Positions 11,865-24,383 of a DNA stretch of 64,000 nucleotides are shown one piece after another. The notes beneath the pieces are model-generated. The model saw nothing but the letters and a program-made list of their open reading frames with translations, had not been told where the DNA came from and made no database searches. The stretch spans positions 45,396,255 through 45,460,254 of the forward strand of contig NC_053048.1 of the NCBI RefSeq assembly GCF_003473485.1, read 5' to 3'. This DNA is from Medicago truncatula. Its lineage: Eukaryota > Streptophyta > Magnoliopsida > Fabales > Fabaceae. Made by a program: the position numbers and the translations under genes. Numbering within the stretch: position 1 is the stretch's first letter; every line of letters begins with the position of its first letter.

Positions 11865-14800
11865 TCGCATTAGCGTACCAAAAAAACAGACACACATAAA
11901 ATATTATTCTAAACGATAATATGTGTGTCTGTATATTTGTGAGGTTGAAGAACAAAAATAAAAATATTTTGTATCATTAAATGAAAGCGTGAATAAAAAT
12001 ATTTATGAGGTTGTTATGATTAAACGATATTTAAATTAAATATATAAGTGATAAAAAGATAATAAAATTTCTTTAAAAAAAGGTAATAAAATTAAATGGA
12101 ACCTCCTTAAAAAAATTAAATGGAATGGCTAAAAAAAAAAAAGGGGAAGAAAAAAACATATTGAAATACAATATTAGAAAATAAAATAAAAGGTTCCCAA
12201 CCTGAATTGAAGAGAGATGCTTGTGAAATAAATTGTCGAGAAATAGTTTTTTGAAGTAGCATTCAACAACTTTTGACCAAAGCTTATTCCATTCAATTTT
12301 ATGCATTAAAAAAAAGTACCTTTTTTTTTTTTTTTTACAAGAAAAGTACCTTTTTTAGTAAGTACTTAATTGATATTGTAATATTTGATCTAACTTCTCC
12401 TTGAAAATTTAGAGAGGTTGAAAAAAAAAAAACGGGTCAAACGATATCTTAATCTCCCACAAAGACAGTGTAGAAGCAACTGAATTTGGGAGAAAAAACA
12501 GAAAATAGTTAAAAATAAAAAAGTTGGAAAATAGTCAAAAGTTGTTAAAAATATGAAAATTGGAAAATAGTTAAAAAAAATCGGTGAGGTAGCAATCAAC
12601 CGAGCAATACTAAAAAAAATTATATACATCAGCGCAACAAAAAACATACAGACGGACATAAAATATTACTTTAAACGTTAATGTGTGTGTGTATATATTC
12701 GCGAGGTTGAAGAAATGAAATAAAAATATTTGGTATCATTAAATGACAGCGTAAATAAAAAATATTTGTAAGGTTGTGATGATTAAACAATATTGAAATT
12801 AAATATATAAGTAATAAAAAGATAATAAAATTCTTTTGAAAAAAAGATAATAAAATTAAAAGGAACGGTTCAAAAAAAAAGTTAAATGAAAAGAAAACAT
12901 AATGAAATACAATATTAAAAAATAAAATAAAAGGTTCTCAGCGTGAGTTGAAAAGAGGTCCTTGTAAAATATATTGTCGAGAAATAGTTTTTTAAAGTAG
13001 CATTCAACAACTTTTGGCCAAAGCTCATTCCATTCAATTTTATGCATTAAAAAAAGTTTCCTTTCTAGTAAGTACTTAATTGATATTGTGTTTGACCTAA
13101 CTTCTCCTTAAAAATGTAGAGAAGTAAAGAAAACAGGGTCAAACGGTATCTTAATCTCCCACAACGGCAGTGTAGAAGCAATTGAATTTGGGAGAAAAAA
13201 TTGGAAAATAGTTAAAAATAAAAAATTTGGAAAATAGTTAAAAGTTTTTTTAAAAAATAAAAATTGGAAAAAATAAAATAAAAAATTATATACATCAGCG
13301 CAACAAAAAACATATAGACGGACATAAAATATTACTTTAAACGTTAATGTGTGTGTGTATATATTCGGGAGGTTGAAAAAATGAAATAAAAATATTTGGT
13401 ATCATTAAATGACAGCGTAAATAAAAAATATTTGTAAGGTTGTGATGATTAAACAATATTGAAATTAAATATATAAGTAATAAAAATATAATAAAATTCT
13501 TTTGAAAAAAAGATAATAAAATTAAAAGGAACGGTTCAAAAAAAAAAAGTTAAATGAAAAGAAAACATAATGAAATACAATATTAAAAAATAAAATAAAA
13601 GGTTCTCAGCGTGAGTTGAAAAGAGGTCCTTGTAAAATATATTGTCGAGAAATAGTTTTTTAAAGTAGCATTCAACAACTTTTGGCCAAAGCTCATTCCA
13701 TTCAATTTTATGCATTAACAAAAGTTTCCTTTCTAGTAAGTACTTAATTGATATTGTGTTTGACCTAACTTCTCCTTAAAAATGTAGAGAAGTAAAGAAA
13801 ACAGGGTCAAACGGTATCTTAATCTCCCACAACGGCAGTGTAGAAGCAATTGAATTTGGGAGAAAAAATTGGAAAATAGTTAAAAATAAAAAATTTGGAA
13901 AATAGTTAAAAGTTTTTTTAAAAAATAAAAATTGGAAAAAATAAAATAAAAAATTATATACATCAGCGCAACAAAAAACATACAGACGGACATAAAATAT
14001 TACTTTAAACGTTAATGTGTGTGTGTATATATTCGCGAGGTTGAAGAAATGAAATAAAAATATTTGGTATCATTAAATGACAGCGTAAATAAAAAATATT
14101 TGTAAGGTTGTGATGATTAAACAATATTGAAATCAAATATATAAGTAATAAAAAGATAATAAAATTCTTTTGAAAAAAAGATAATAAAATTAAAAGGAAC
14201 GGTTCAAAAAAAAAAGTTAAATGAAAAGAAAACATAATGAAATACAATATTAAAAAATAAAATAAAAGGTTCTCAGCGTGAGTTGAAAAGAGGTCCTTGT
14301 AAAATATATTGTCGAGAAATAGTTTTTTAAAGTAGCATTCAACAACTTTTGTCCAAAGCTCATTTCATTCAATTTTATGCATTAAAAAAAGTTTCCTTTC
14401 TAGGAAGTACTTAATTGATATTGTGTTTGACCTAACTTCTCCTTAAAAATGTAGAGAAGTAAAGAAAACAGGGTCAAACGGTATCTTAATCTCCCACAAC
14501 GGCAGGGTAGAAGCAATTGAATTTGGGAGAAAAAATTGGAAAATAGTTAAAAATAAAAAATTTGGAAAATAGTTAAAAGTTTATTTAAAAAATAAAAATT
14601 GGAAAATAGTTAAAAAAAAAAAATCGGTGAGGTAGCACTCAACCAACCAACAATAAAAAAAATTATATGCATCAGCGTAACAAAAACACAGATAGACGGA
14701 TATAAAATATTACTCTAAACGTTAATGTGTGTGTGTGTAAATATTTGCGAGGTTGAAGAAAAGAAATAAAAGTATTTGGTATCATTAAATGAGAGTGTGA

Positions 14801-15062
14801 ATAAAAATATTTGTGAGGTTGTAATGATTAAACAATATTGAAATTAAAATAATTGATAGTGTGTTTGACCTAACTTCTCTTTAAAAATGTAGAGAAGTTG
14901 AAAAAAAGTCGAGTCAAACAATACCTTAACCTCCCAAAACGGCAATATAGGACGAACTGAATTTAGGTGAAAAATTGAAAAATAGTTAAAAAAAATAAAA
15001 ATTTGGAAAACAGTTAAAAGTTATTAAAAATATAAAAATTATAAAAGTTATTAAAAATAATT
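11865..15062. repeat. Tandem array, five copies of a unit of about 667 bp
   Basis: The anchor word ACATAAAATATTAC and its variants recurs at about 11893, 12655, 13321, 13989 and 14699, giving spacings of 762, 666, 668 and 710. Each full unit holds, in order, a block ending TGTGTGTGTATATATTCG, a block with GACAGCGTAAATAAAAAATA, a short minus-strand open frame, and a block with GGGTCAAACGGTATCTTAAT. Copies 2-4 are nearly identical; copies 1 and 5 are more diverged, and copy 5 lacks the ORF part. That pattern fits homogenisation by unequal crossing-over. Origin and family are not recognised. Confidence 0.88.
12856..13047 (-). other. Repeated small open frame inside the tandem array
   Basis: A 63-codon frame beginning MHKIEWNELWPKVVECYF. 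Versions occur at 12073-12306, here, at 13536-13721, and, interrupted by an early stop, near 14380. The N-terminal 45 or so residues are the conserved part; the tail runs into AT-rich sequence. No domain is recognised. Conservation between copies follows the DNA repeat, so it does not by itself show coding function. It may be an exon relic captured in the repeat unit. Confidence 0.35.
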
Positions 15063-16292
15063 AAAAAGAATGGTGAGATGCAAAATGAGAAATGCATCCT
15101 AAAAATATGTGGTGGCGGTAACCACAATTAGAAAAATGCCTATCTTAAAGACAAAATGGTAAAATCATAGGAATTTATATTTTATATATAGTAAGTCGTA
15201 CGTGTTTCTCTTTTCACAATCGACAAACATCAAATAAAAAGTCTCTATTCCACGTGAATCATGCGTCAATTATTATATTATTATTTATTACAACCTCATG
15301 ATTAGTGGCGGCGTGTTGGTCAATAGTACTCGATCATTAACCCTAAAAACAAAAAAAGTACTCGGTCATTTGAATTCATATTCATTTCTAGGACAGAAGT
15401 GTTTTCATTTAAATTAATCTTAGGCTAGTAAGAATATTAAGTTAAATCTTCATTAAAAAAAATTAAGTTAAATCTCTATTTCCGTGTTAATAATTTCTTT
15501 AGCTTGTTTGTGGTTATAATTTTTTTATTTTTTTTTATATATACTATCTTTTATCACTCACTTAGTTGTGAATACGTATTCACGAGGTTAATTCTAATAT
15601 GTACTAGGACTTTGTAACTTTTACGATTTATTTATATTTTCATCGTAAACATAATGATATGAATGAAGTTTGGTTCAATAATGTAAATCATGTCATATTT
15701 GAATATGAATTTATTTAAAAATTAAATCAAATTATGAATGAGTTTGTCTACATGATACTGATGTCCGATATTCAATCTAACTTCAAAACGGGGTTGATCC
15801 AAAGATTTAGTTACCAAGACAATCATCTTAAACCGAACATTTTTAGAAAAATTAACTGATAAAGAGGCTTCATATTCTACTTTCAATAAAAATCTAGTAC
15901 TTGATAAAAAAAATCTCATATTCTATTAAAATTAATAAAATATTATCTATAATAAACACTGTTTCAACAAAAGTTATAAAGTAGTTGATTACATTAGTTT
16001 AGTATATGATTTTCTATCTTAAAAAGTATGAAAATTTTAATTAAATTAAAATAAAATAATTTTACCAAAGTACTATTATAACCTTTAAAAAAATTTCGTT
16101 AAAATTTCTTTTAGACCTCAATATGTGTTAGGCCGACCTTGCTTTAAGGTAACTAAGAATTCACCTCTTTTCATTCATTTAAAATAGTTTTTTCTTTCTT
16201 TCTTCCGAATATGATGCTTTTAACCTCTATATATTCCAATGACTTGATGCCAATTTTTGTACAATAGTATAGTGCTTTGATTATAAACTCAA

Positions 16293-16636
16293 GTGTTTGT
16301 TTCAAAGTTTACTAAATTTATTCTTAGGAATAACATTCCTTGGAATATAAAGATGAGAATTTTATTCCAAGAAATTTAGGAAAAATATGTTTGGTTAGCT
16401 TTATAATATTCCTAGGAACCATAAAAATAGGGATTATAATAGGTAAACTATTTATGAATTTATTCTCATCTCCATGGGAACTTTATTCCCACCATTTTTC
16501 TTGAGAAATTTTTTCTATTCCCAGAAACATTTTATACCCGGGAATAAAATTTAGTAAACCTGTAATAAACATAGGCATATACATTCCTATCATTTTATTT
16601 CCGGGAATCAACAATTATAACTTGAAACAAACACAC
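16293..16636. mobile_element. MITE, copy 2, inserted after the lipase duplication
   Basis: Terminal inverted repeats are GTGTTTGTTTCAAAGTTTA on the left and TATAACTTGAAACAAACAC on the right. The matching place in duplication copy B (about 24065) reads straight through from AAACTC to AAGGTGATT without the element, so it is an empty site that fixes both ends. It is non-coding; a colinear relative lies at 422-748. Confidence 0.8.
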
Positions 16637-16871
16637 CCAAAGGTGATTAACTGCATTTGCAATATAGGAGAAAGTAGTAGAAACTAAACTAAAATGGTTC
16701 GCGTTTATTTCGTTGCTTTTGAGGTAATTCCATCTGCATGCACGGAAGCTCTGTCCAGAAGCTAAAATAATGAGCACGGATTTTACTTTGAACGTCCACT
16801 ATAATTTACCCTAAAAAAAATTCAATTTAATTTTTTAATTTGTTTTATACTGTTAACTTTGTCAGATATAC

Positions 16872-16940
16872 GTCCCCATAAACTTAACCCTATTGTTAAT
16901 GACATTATATAATATATGCATGAGTTCGAATTAGAACTCT
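16872..16940 (+). mobile_element. SINE head, tRNA-derived, decayed copy
   Basis: It resembles the copies at 20346 and 26185: GTCCC(C)ATAAACTTAAC, then ATATAATATATGCA, then a weakened B box (GAGTTCGAATTAG). It is the most diverged of the three. Confidence 0.5.
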
Positions 16941-17467
16941 TGACAACAAACTTATTCACTTGAACAAATAAACTTTTTTTTTTCTTTTCGAACAAATAAA
17001 CTTTCAAACAAAACTTTATGAGATCAAAGGACATGTCGTCATCGTATAACAAAAAAAGGATGTGTTGTTTGTCATCATATCACAAGTTGCTGGAAATATT
17101 AAAAAATTGTGTAATTATCATTTTTAGTTTTTATTTTATTTAAAGTGTTTGACAAATTGATTGATTGTTATTATAAAGAAAAACATTAAACTTATAAGCT
17201 ATAATCTCTTTCTCAACCCTCCAAATTTTAGGAAAAAATGACTTTAGTAATTTGAAATTCAACTGAGAGATAAGTAAAATTAAAAAAAAAAAAAATTTAC
17301 GAAAATATCGAACTTGAATTGTTCCTAACAATTGATATTGCAAACGTAAAAAAAAAAAAAAAAAATTGATATTGCATAGTCTTTAATATTTATTTATATA
17401 TTTTTTTATTAACTATTGATTATGAAACATATGTTATTATTATTATTACTTTTTTCTCTAACTCACT

Positions 17468-17550
17468 TGGGTTGATCTAGTAGCATAGACTTGAGATCTA
17501 GAAATATGTTCTTTTCTAAGGTCATAGGTTCTAGTTCATCTTTTTTATAA
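17468..17550 (+). mobile_element. Possible SINE-like fragment
   Basis: An A-box-like GGGTTGATCTAGTAGCATAG is followed after about 50 bp by a B-box-like ATAGGTTCTAGTTCAT and an A-rich tail. No clear target-site duplication was seen. Confidence 0.35.
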
Positions 17551-17772
17551 AAAAAAACTTTTTCTCCCTAAAAAAAAGCTAATACTACTTTCTCATATTA
17601 TTTAATTTTTAAAATATCGCAACAAATATCAGTATCATGTAATCAAATAGCGAGAACTATTATGTCGGGCAAAGGTTTGAACTTTAAACTTGCTTCCTCA
17701 CTTCTCATTATTTGGTAGGTGTATTATTGACCCACTGGACTTTTTCCAAAAAAAAAATAATAAAAAATATAT

Positions 17773-17778
17773 CACGTG
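17773..17778. promoter_or_regulatory. G-box CACGTG upstream of lipase copy A
   Basis: A palindromic CACGTG lies about 207 bp upstream of the ATG at 17985. The equivalent stretch before copy B contains ACGTGAACC but no full CACGTG, so the two promoters differ. Function is inferred only from the motif. Confidence 0.4.
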
Positions 17779-17892
17779 CCATAGAAAATCAGACATTTGA
17801 TCATTTTGATCTTGTTTTTCCAGTTTTTCTTTTCTTTTTATTTTTTTACAGATTTTCTAATAAAGGAATTATGTAAGCCATTATTATTTTTC

Positions 17893-17900
17893 TATAAATA
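17893..17900 (+). promoter_or_regulatory. TATA box of lipase copy A
   Basis: TATAAATA, 85 bp upstream of the start codon, in a context conserved with copy B at 24300-24307. Confidence 0.7.
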
Positions 17901-17984
17901 GCATAACATATCCTTTTTTTTATTAGCCTAATCAATTCAGCAAGACGCCAGCTCCAGACTCCATATCTTCATTCTCACTCCAAC

Positions 17985-20733
17985 ATGGCTGCATCAATCT
18001 CTAAGATCCTCATAGCCTTTCCCAAATCCGAATCCACTTTCTTTTTCGGATTCAATTCCAACCACCTCAAATTCCAAACAACAAACCCACAAACCCTAAC
18101 AACAAAAAAACTCACCACAAAATGCACCTCATCCCAAATCAACACCATCACACAACTCCAATCACAAAACATAAAACAATCATCAAAACTAACCGAACTT
18201 CCCATAGAAAAAGCATGGCGAAAAATCCACGGTGAAGATGATTGGGTTGGCCTTCTAGATCCAATGGACCCAATAATGCGATCTGAACTAATCCGTTACG
18301 GAGAAAAGTCCCAAGCCTGTTATGATGCATTTGATTTTGATCCATATTCAAAATATTGTGGTAGTTGCAAACACCCACACCTTGAATTTTTCCCATCCTT
18401 AGATCTTCCACACATAGGGTATGACGTTACACGCTACCTCTACGCCACAGCAAATGTTAACGTCCCAGATTTCTTCAAGAAATCTCGATGGCCAGATAAA
18501 TATTGGAGCGAACACGCGAATTGGATGGGATACATAGCTGTTTCAAACGATGAAGCAACAAAACAAATAGGTGTGTGATTAACGTTTACAAATGTACTTT
18601 TGAGTAAATGTTATTCCCTCATGCATGTATTAAATTAAATATATAAGAAATATGTATTTAGTCCAAAATTTGAACTAAATATATCAACTTCACTTGATCA
18701 ATTTATGAGTATATTTTGAGATCCGAAAAAATATTTATGTTTTGGAACTAACAGGTCGTAGAGACATCGTTATTGCTTGGCGAGGAACCGTTACTCATGT
18801 TGAATGGGTAGCCAATCTTCAAAATTACCTTAAACCTCTTTACAAAGACATTCCTTGTCCGGACAACGACGTTCGAGTAGAAGCAGGTTTTCTCGATATG
18901 TACACCGATAGACACATAAAAGACGGTTATTGTAAATATTCCGCAAGAGAACAAGTTTTAGGGGAAGTGAGAAGGTTGTTAGCGAAATTTCCTAACGAAG
19001 AAGTTAGTATTACGTTAACGGGACATAGTTTAGGAAGTGCTATGGCAACATTAAGTGCGTTTGATATAGCGGAAACAGGGTTAAATGTTAGGGAAAATGG
19101 TGAAAAAATTCATGTTTCTGTTTTTTCATTTTCTGGACCTAGAGTTGGGAACGTGAAATTCAAAGGGAGGTTGGAGAAACATTTAGGGGTTAAGATTTTG
19201 AGGGTTCATAATAAGCATGATATGGTGCCAAAGTCACCAGGGTTTCTTATTAATGAGAAGTCACCGGCGTGGTTATTAAAGTTTGCTGAAGATATTGATA
19301 TTCCATGGTGTTATACTCATGTTGGAGTTGAATTAGAATTGGACCACAAGATATCTCCATTTTTGAATCCTAATGCTGATGCTGCATGTGCTCATAACTT
19401 GGAAGCCCACTTGCACATACTCGATGGGTAAGTCTTTTTGTTTTCAACTCAAACAGACCAACCACGTGTTTGCATGTGCGTCTTTACTTTCTTCGATTGA
19501 AACTGATTGATAGATAGATAGTAGTTACCATTTTTATAACTATTATTTTAGAGTAATGATATTTGAATAACCATGTGCTAATAACTTCTATGATAATCTT
19601 TTTTTTCTCTCTTCTCATTAGTCAAAAATAATGGAGAAAGAAAAAGGAAGAGAGAGAGTAAGAATATAATGTGAGTATGAGAAAGAAAGTTGTCAAAAAA
19701 TAGTTGTACAAATATCATTTCTTATTATTTTAAGCCTATAGAGTTGTTGAAAGATTGAACAATCCAAATTTTAATATAATTTTTTTTATCTTTTTTTTAA
19801 ATAAATTCAAACTATTTTTTTTTTTTTTTTAAATATGGGGATACAAATTCAATCTTTTTCTTTTTTTAAAAACAAATTATGGGGGCATTTTTTTTTTATT
19901 AGCAAAAAGATTATGGGGTACTCAATCTCAAAAATGAGTACAAAGTTTAGAGCAAAAGCACATAAAAGGGGACCAATTGTCCGGCAACAATCCTATCCTA
20001 TTTCAAAACCGAACAGATGCTTTTTTCGTTATTTATGGCGTCTACTGGTTGAGTGAACTAGTAGAATTGAAAAAAAATTCATGTTTTTAACATTAACACT
20101 AACATGCAACGATGATCAGGACCAGACATATATAGTGTCAAAGAAAAGGACCACAAAGAAACCTCCATTCCGACCTATCCACTTCATGGTCACTGTCTTA
20201 GGTTTAAATATAAGTCACAAAAAGATTGTGAGTATTTGATTTTTTAGTAGGATTTTTTTAGCAATGATATTTTGTATCAAATCAATAATAAAACTACTAC
20301 TAATAGATCATGACTATTACTTAACGATTAAATGTATCATTCTAAGTCCCGATAAACTTAACTCAGTTGTCAGGGACAAATGCATAATATATGCAGGGAC
20401 GGGGGTTCGAACCCCAAATTAAGATATGATTGATTTAGCTTGGCTAATGGAATATATTAATAAACTTTGATGATGAGCAGATACCATGGGAGCAACCGTG
20501 GATATGAAGCAACAACTGATAGGGACATTGCTTTGGTGAATAAGTCTTGTGACTTTGTGAAAGATGAACACTATGTGCCACCAAATTGGAGGCAAGATTT
20601 GAACAGAAATATGGTGAAGACTGAAGATGGACGTTGGATGCTGGCTCATCGCCCACAAGTTGTTGATACTCATCATGAAGACCTTGAACCACATCTCTCC
20701 CAGATAGGACTCATCTCTTCATCTAATAAATAA
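17985..20733 (+). CDS. Plastid phospholipase A1 (class-3 lipase, PLA1-Igamma type), copy A, intact
   Basis: Hydrolyses sn-1 acyl groups of plastid glycerolipids; relatives include DAD1, which can feed jasmonate synthesis (family knowledge). Exons: 17985-18570, 18755-19427, 20481-20733; 1512 bp, 503 aa. The N terminus (residues 1-60) is Ser/Thr/Lys-rich, lacks acidic runs and looks like a chloroplast transit peptide. The domain opens with the family block WRKIHGEDDWVGLLDPMDP. The lipase motif GHSLG is at 285-289 (Ser287), the likely catalytic Asp is D351 in HNKHDMVP, and the likely His is H409 in CAHNLEAHLH. All three are in exon 2. Exon 3 holds the conserved tail VPPNWRQDLNRNMVK...DGRW. A close duplicate lies 6.4 kb downstream. 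Start choice: first ATG after the TATA box, in AACATGGCT context. Confidence 0.95.
20346..20417 (+). mobile_element. SINE head in intron 2 of lipase copy A
   Basis: An A box-like AACTTAACTCAGTTG and a perfect B box GGTTCGAACC lie about 50 bp apart, with the family word TGCATAATATATGCA between them. Copy B has no insertion at this place, since its sequence before exon 3 lacks the element. Confidence 0.65.
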
Positions 20734-21884
20734 AAGCTAGTTGATTAATTGAATGGATCCATGTGATAATGATATATATAGAGTGGTAACATATTGTAAT
20801 TTGGGTGCACGTCAATCTTCTCTGACGCTGTGTATGCTATACTACTATATGGTATTAGTGAAAAAAAATGTGCATTAAATTTTAGTGTTTACAAATGTAA
20901 TTCAGAGAGAAATCTTTTTTATGTTTTGTTAGAATACATGAATAATGAGCGGTGATGGAAATAATAACCGATCACAGTATTCATGATGATCATATAATAA
21001 ACAAGAAAATAAAGAGTTTTTTAGTTAGGACAAGTCATTTTGATACCATCAGTTGTTGAGCAACTAAAATTTATGTCTTGGAATTGACCTTGACCATAAA
21101 GTCCTGAGATAAACTATTCAGATGCTCAATGGATATCAAATCCATTGCTTTGTTTGGGGTATAGAGGGTAAATGGTAGGAGTAGAGTGCATTTTGTTATG
21201 ATAAGGGATTTGGTTTAGAGTTTGTTTCTTGGAAAAGGGAAGAATCGAACCTAAACCTTAAGAAGGAGCACACTCTCTCGTGTCTCAAGTCAACCAGGTC
21301 AGTCCAAATGGTTAATAAGCTTAATCAAAATACAAATCTTTAAGAACGAATTCATAGATAAAACAATTATTAATCAGAATATACTTACCACAAAGTTCAA
21401 TTCTGAATTACCAAGACCCATATCCCAAAAACCGTAGGGTTAACACAACCAAAACAAAAATATTTATATATAATCTCATGTCAATTCCATGTGATCAATG
21501 TGAAAGCGTAACCAAAGAATCCATAAAGCCTTTATGAAGATCATGTTCCATTTCCAAATTATGAAGTTGATTTTCCGATCATAGATTCACTAGTTTGGCC
21601 TTATTTTTTGTTGTGATGATTTTTTATAAGCAACCACTTTATTAGGGGGGGGTCAAGGCATACTCAATCCAAAATAAATGAGTACAATCGTTAAATATAT
21701 TCTGAGGAGTTTATGCACCGGTTAGAATAATTGTTAAATACATTTATTATTATCATAAATAAATTCAAAGCAAAAAATATTGATTGATAGTGCTTCAAAC
21801 ATTAATAATTGGAGGTACAATAAAAAAAACAATTAATGTTGTATTGAAAATTTAAAAGGCATGTTATTTTGAGATACTCCCTCC

Positions 21885-21935
21885 GTTTTAAATTGTATGT
21901 CACATTAGAAAAATATTTGGACTAATACCTTAAAT
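21885..21935. mobile_element. Truncated Stowaway-type end
   Basis: TACTCCCTCCGTTTTAAATT followed by TGTATGTCACATTAG matches the termini of the Stowaway elements at 61708 and 61793. No partner end is seen nearby; it appears cut by the next repeat. Confidence 0.5.
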
Positions 21936-22410
21936 TCGTCCTTGAATTTTCAAAAATCAGCCAAGTTCGTCCCTGAATTTTGTGAAATATCTATTTAATC
22001 CTCGAATTTACAAAATGTCCATCAAATCAGTCCCTTCGTTAAGTTGGTCTGTTAACGAAGGTGACGTGTACCGTTAACCTCTTACAATTGATTTACAGAA
22101 AATTGCCAAGAACCAAATTCATTGATTTTCAGAATATTGCCAAGGACCAAATTGATTGATTTTTAGAAAATTGCAAAATTCCCAATGGCTTTTTCTCCTC
22201 TTTCTCATGAACGACTATTTCTTCCCTAAATATATAAATTTGGAACCCTAATGTTATAATTTGTCACCTAGAGTTCAAAATCCCCAAAATTTCTTCCATG
22301 AATTGATACCAAAGTTCTTCCCCAATTCAAAAAACTTAAAATCCTAATTTTTTTTATTCAATTCAAAATTCAAAAATCAGTGGTCATTATTGAAGATTTG
22401 GTGTTCAGAA

Positions 22411-22615
22411 ATGATGGGTGGTGGGCGTATGGGGCAAAAACAGCTATAACAGTCGGTCTTTATCTTCAAGCTCTATGTACAATGATGATGTGAGAGAGCT
22501 TCAATGTTGGTGTCCTAGAATTTGTGTTGTAAGAAAAGCCAACACTGTCAATAACCCAGGAAGGCCTTTCTATGTTTGCCCACTGCCAAATGTTTGTTTA
22601 ACAATGGTTATGTGA
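22411..22615 (+). pseudogene. GRF-type zinc-finger fragment
   Basis: One frame encodes LQCWCPRICVVRKANTVNN then PGRPFYVCPL, the N-terminal half of a plant GRF zinc finger (CxC ... NPGRPFYxC). The ATGs in the right place (22411 and 22414) read a different frame that soon stops; the zinc-finger frame has only a GTG at 22418. The second half of the finger is missing. It lies between fragments with words like TCGTCCTTGAATTTT that recur in legume intergenic repeats, so a transposon-carried relic is likely. It sits in the spacer between the two lipase copies. Confidence 0.6.
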
Positions 22616-24299
22616 TGTGTGAATGGTTTGTTAAAATAGTACTGATTTTGTCTTTTGATTTTATAGGATGATGGTGAAAATTGTAAATTTTTGTGTTATT
22701 GAGTTGTTTAAAATGTTATTGTATTGTGCAAAGTCTGTGTAATGTTGTAAAGTTGTTATGTTGTAATGAAAAGAGGTTGTCAATAAATGAATTTAACCCT
22801 TATGTAAAAAAAATTCAATCAAATTAGTCCTTCTATTGTATGTCTATCCATCATATCGATCCCCAAATTAGTGAAAATACCATCAAATAAGTCCTTGAAT
22901 TTTTACAACATATATCACTGTGATCCTTGGTGCATACATTTGCTGAACAAAATAAAAAGTAAAAGACATACACTTTGATTGTAAAAAGACAGACATTTGC
23001 ATACCATCATAAGTCATACATTTAATTTTCATAAGTCATTACATAGCCAAAAAAATAACATTACATAGACATCAAATCATACACTTTTTTTAAATATATT
23101 TGTGACATTTTTATTATTATTTTTTAGCAGTGTTATATCTCTAGAAAGAAAGTGTCACGATCCCCAGCTACAAAAATAAAGAAGCGAAGTCAATCACATG
23201 CATTATTTGTCATAAACACGGAGATGTGGCTGGAAATTTCGTTAGGCCTATCTCTCCTTAGAAATAGCATTTTTTTATTTTTTTTAGAATTCTTAAACTT
23301 TCTTTACGTGTTTCTCTTTTCACACTTTGTTCTTAGTTCCGGCAACCGAACATTCTGGTATTGCAATCGATAAAGCCTCAGAAAAATTATTCATTCCTTT
23401 TTCGACACGTTGCCTATTTGTATTTATATATCTTTCAATAAATAAAACATCCATAAAAAACAGTCACTATTCCACGTGAATCACGCACCAATTATTATAT
23501 TAGTATTATTTATAACAATATCCTGATTCATGGGGGCGTGTAATTTATGTCTTTCTGAATCTGATACAGCCATGCTTGTATTTCAAGTCAATACTCGGTC
23601 ATTTGCATTCATATTTATTTCCATGACAAAAGTCTATAAATAAAAATTAAAAGTATGGGTTTCCATGCTTATGCTTTAAGTAAGTTTTATTTATTTAACT
23701 ATTAAATAAGTTCCTAACAAACCTAACATTCTTTTATGATCCTTTATTTCTTTACATTCTAATAAACTATGTGTTTTTTTTTGGTTACATTCTAATAAAC
23801 TATGTGTTTCTGTCTTCCATGCAACATAATGTTTGATTCAATAATAATACAATGTCATGTTATATTTCTTTATTAATTTATTTAAAAATTAAAAATTAAA
23901 TCAATTTTTAAATGAGTTACGGACGGTGTACGGATATTCAACCAAACTTCAGAGCAACACTAACCTATGCTAAGGCCACCAAGTCAATTGTAATTTAACT
24001 TTTAGCCGTATATTTCAAATAATTTGATGTCAATTTTTGTAGAATAGTGCTTTGATCATAAACTCGAAGGTGATTGATTAATTGCATTTGCAATATAGTA
24101 CTAGTCCTAAACTAAAGTAAAATGGTTCACGTTTATTTTGTTTCTTTAGAGGCAATTCCATCTGCATGCACGGATTTAACTTTCAACATCCAATTTAATT
24201 TAATTATTTTTTTCATACTACTACTATACGAGAACCATTATTATTTTTCTTCAAATAGATTTTCTAATAAATACATTACGTGAACCATTATTATTTTTC

Positions 24300-24307
24300 T
24301 ATAAATA
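24300..24307 (+). promoter_or_regulatory. TATA box of lipase copy B
   Basis: TATAAATA, 77 bp upstream of the ATG at 24384, matching the TATA box of copy A. Confidence 0.7.
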
Positions 24308-24383
24308 GCATACCATACATCCTTTTTTTATTCACTTAATCGATTCACAAAGACTCCAGCTCCAACTCCATTCTCACTCTAAC

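Larger units (their letters stand above)
15197..21217. repeat. Segmental duplication, copy A
   Basis: The left border is near the shared words ACGTGTTTCTCTTTTCACA and TTCCACGTGAATCA (copy B at 23305 and about 23471). The right border is near GAGGGTAAATGGTAGGAG and TGTTATGATAAG (copy B near 29400-29440). The whole lipase gene with flanks lies between. Exons are very similar between copies; introns and flanks differ by insertions. Confidence 0.8.

Noticed and set aside
18148-18411. Minus-strand frames opposite the lipase exons (also near 24374-24810 and 20419-20694)
   Set aside because: Shadows of strongly biased codons in the real exons; they repeat in both copies only because the exons do.
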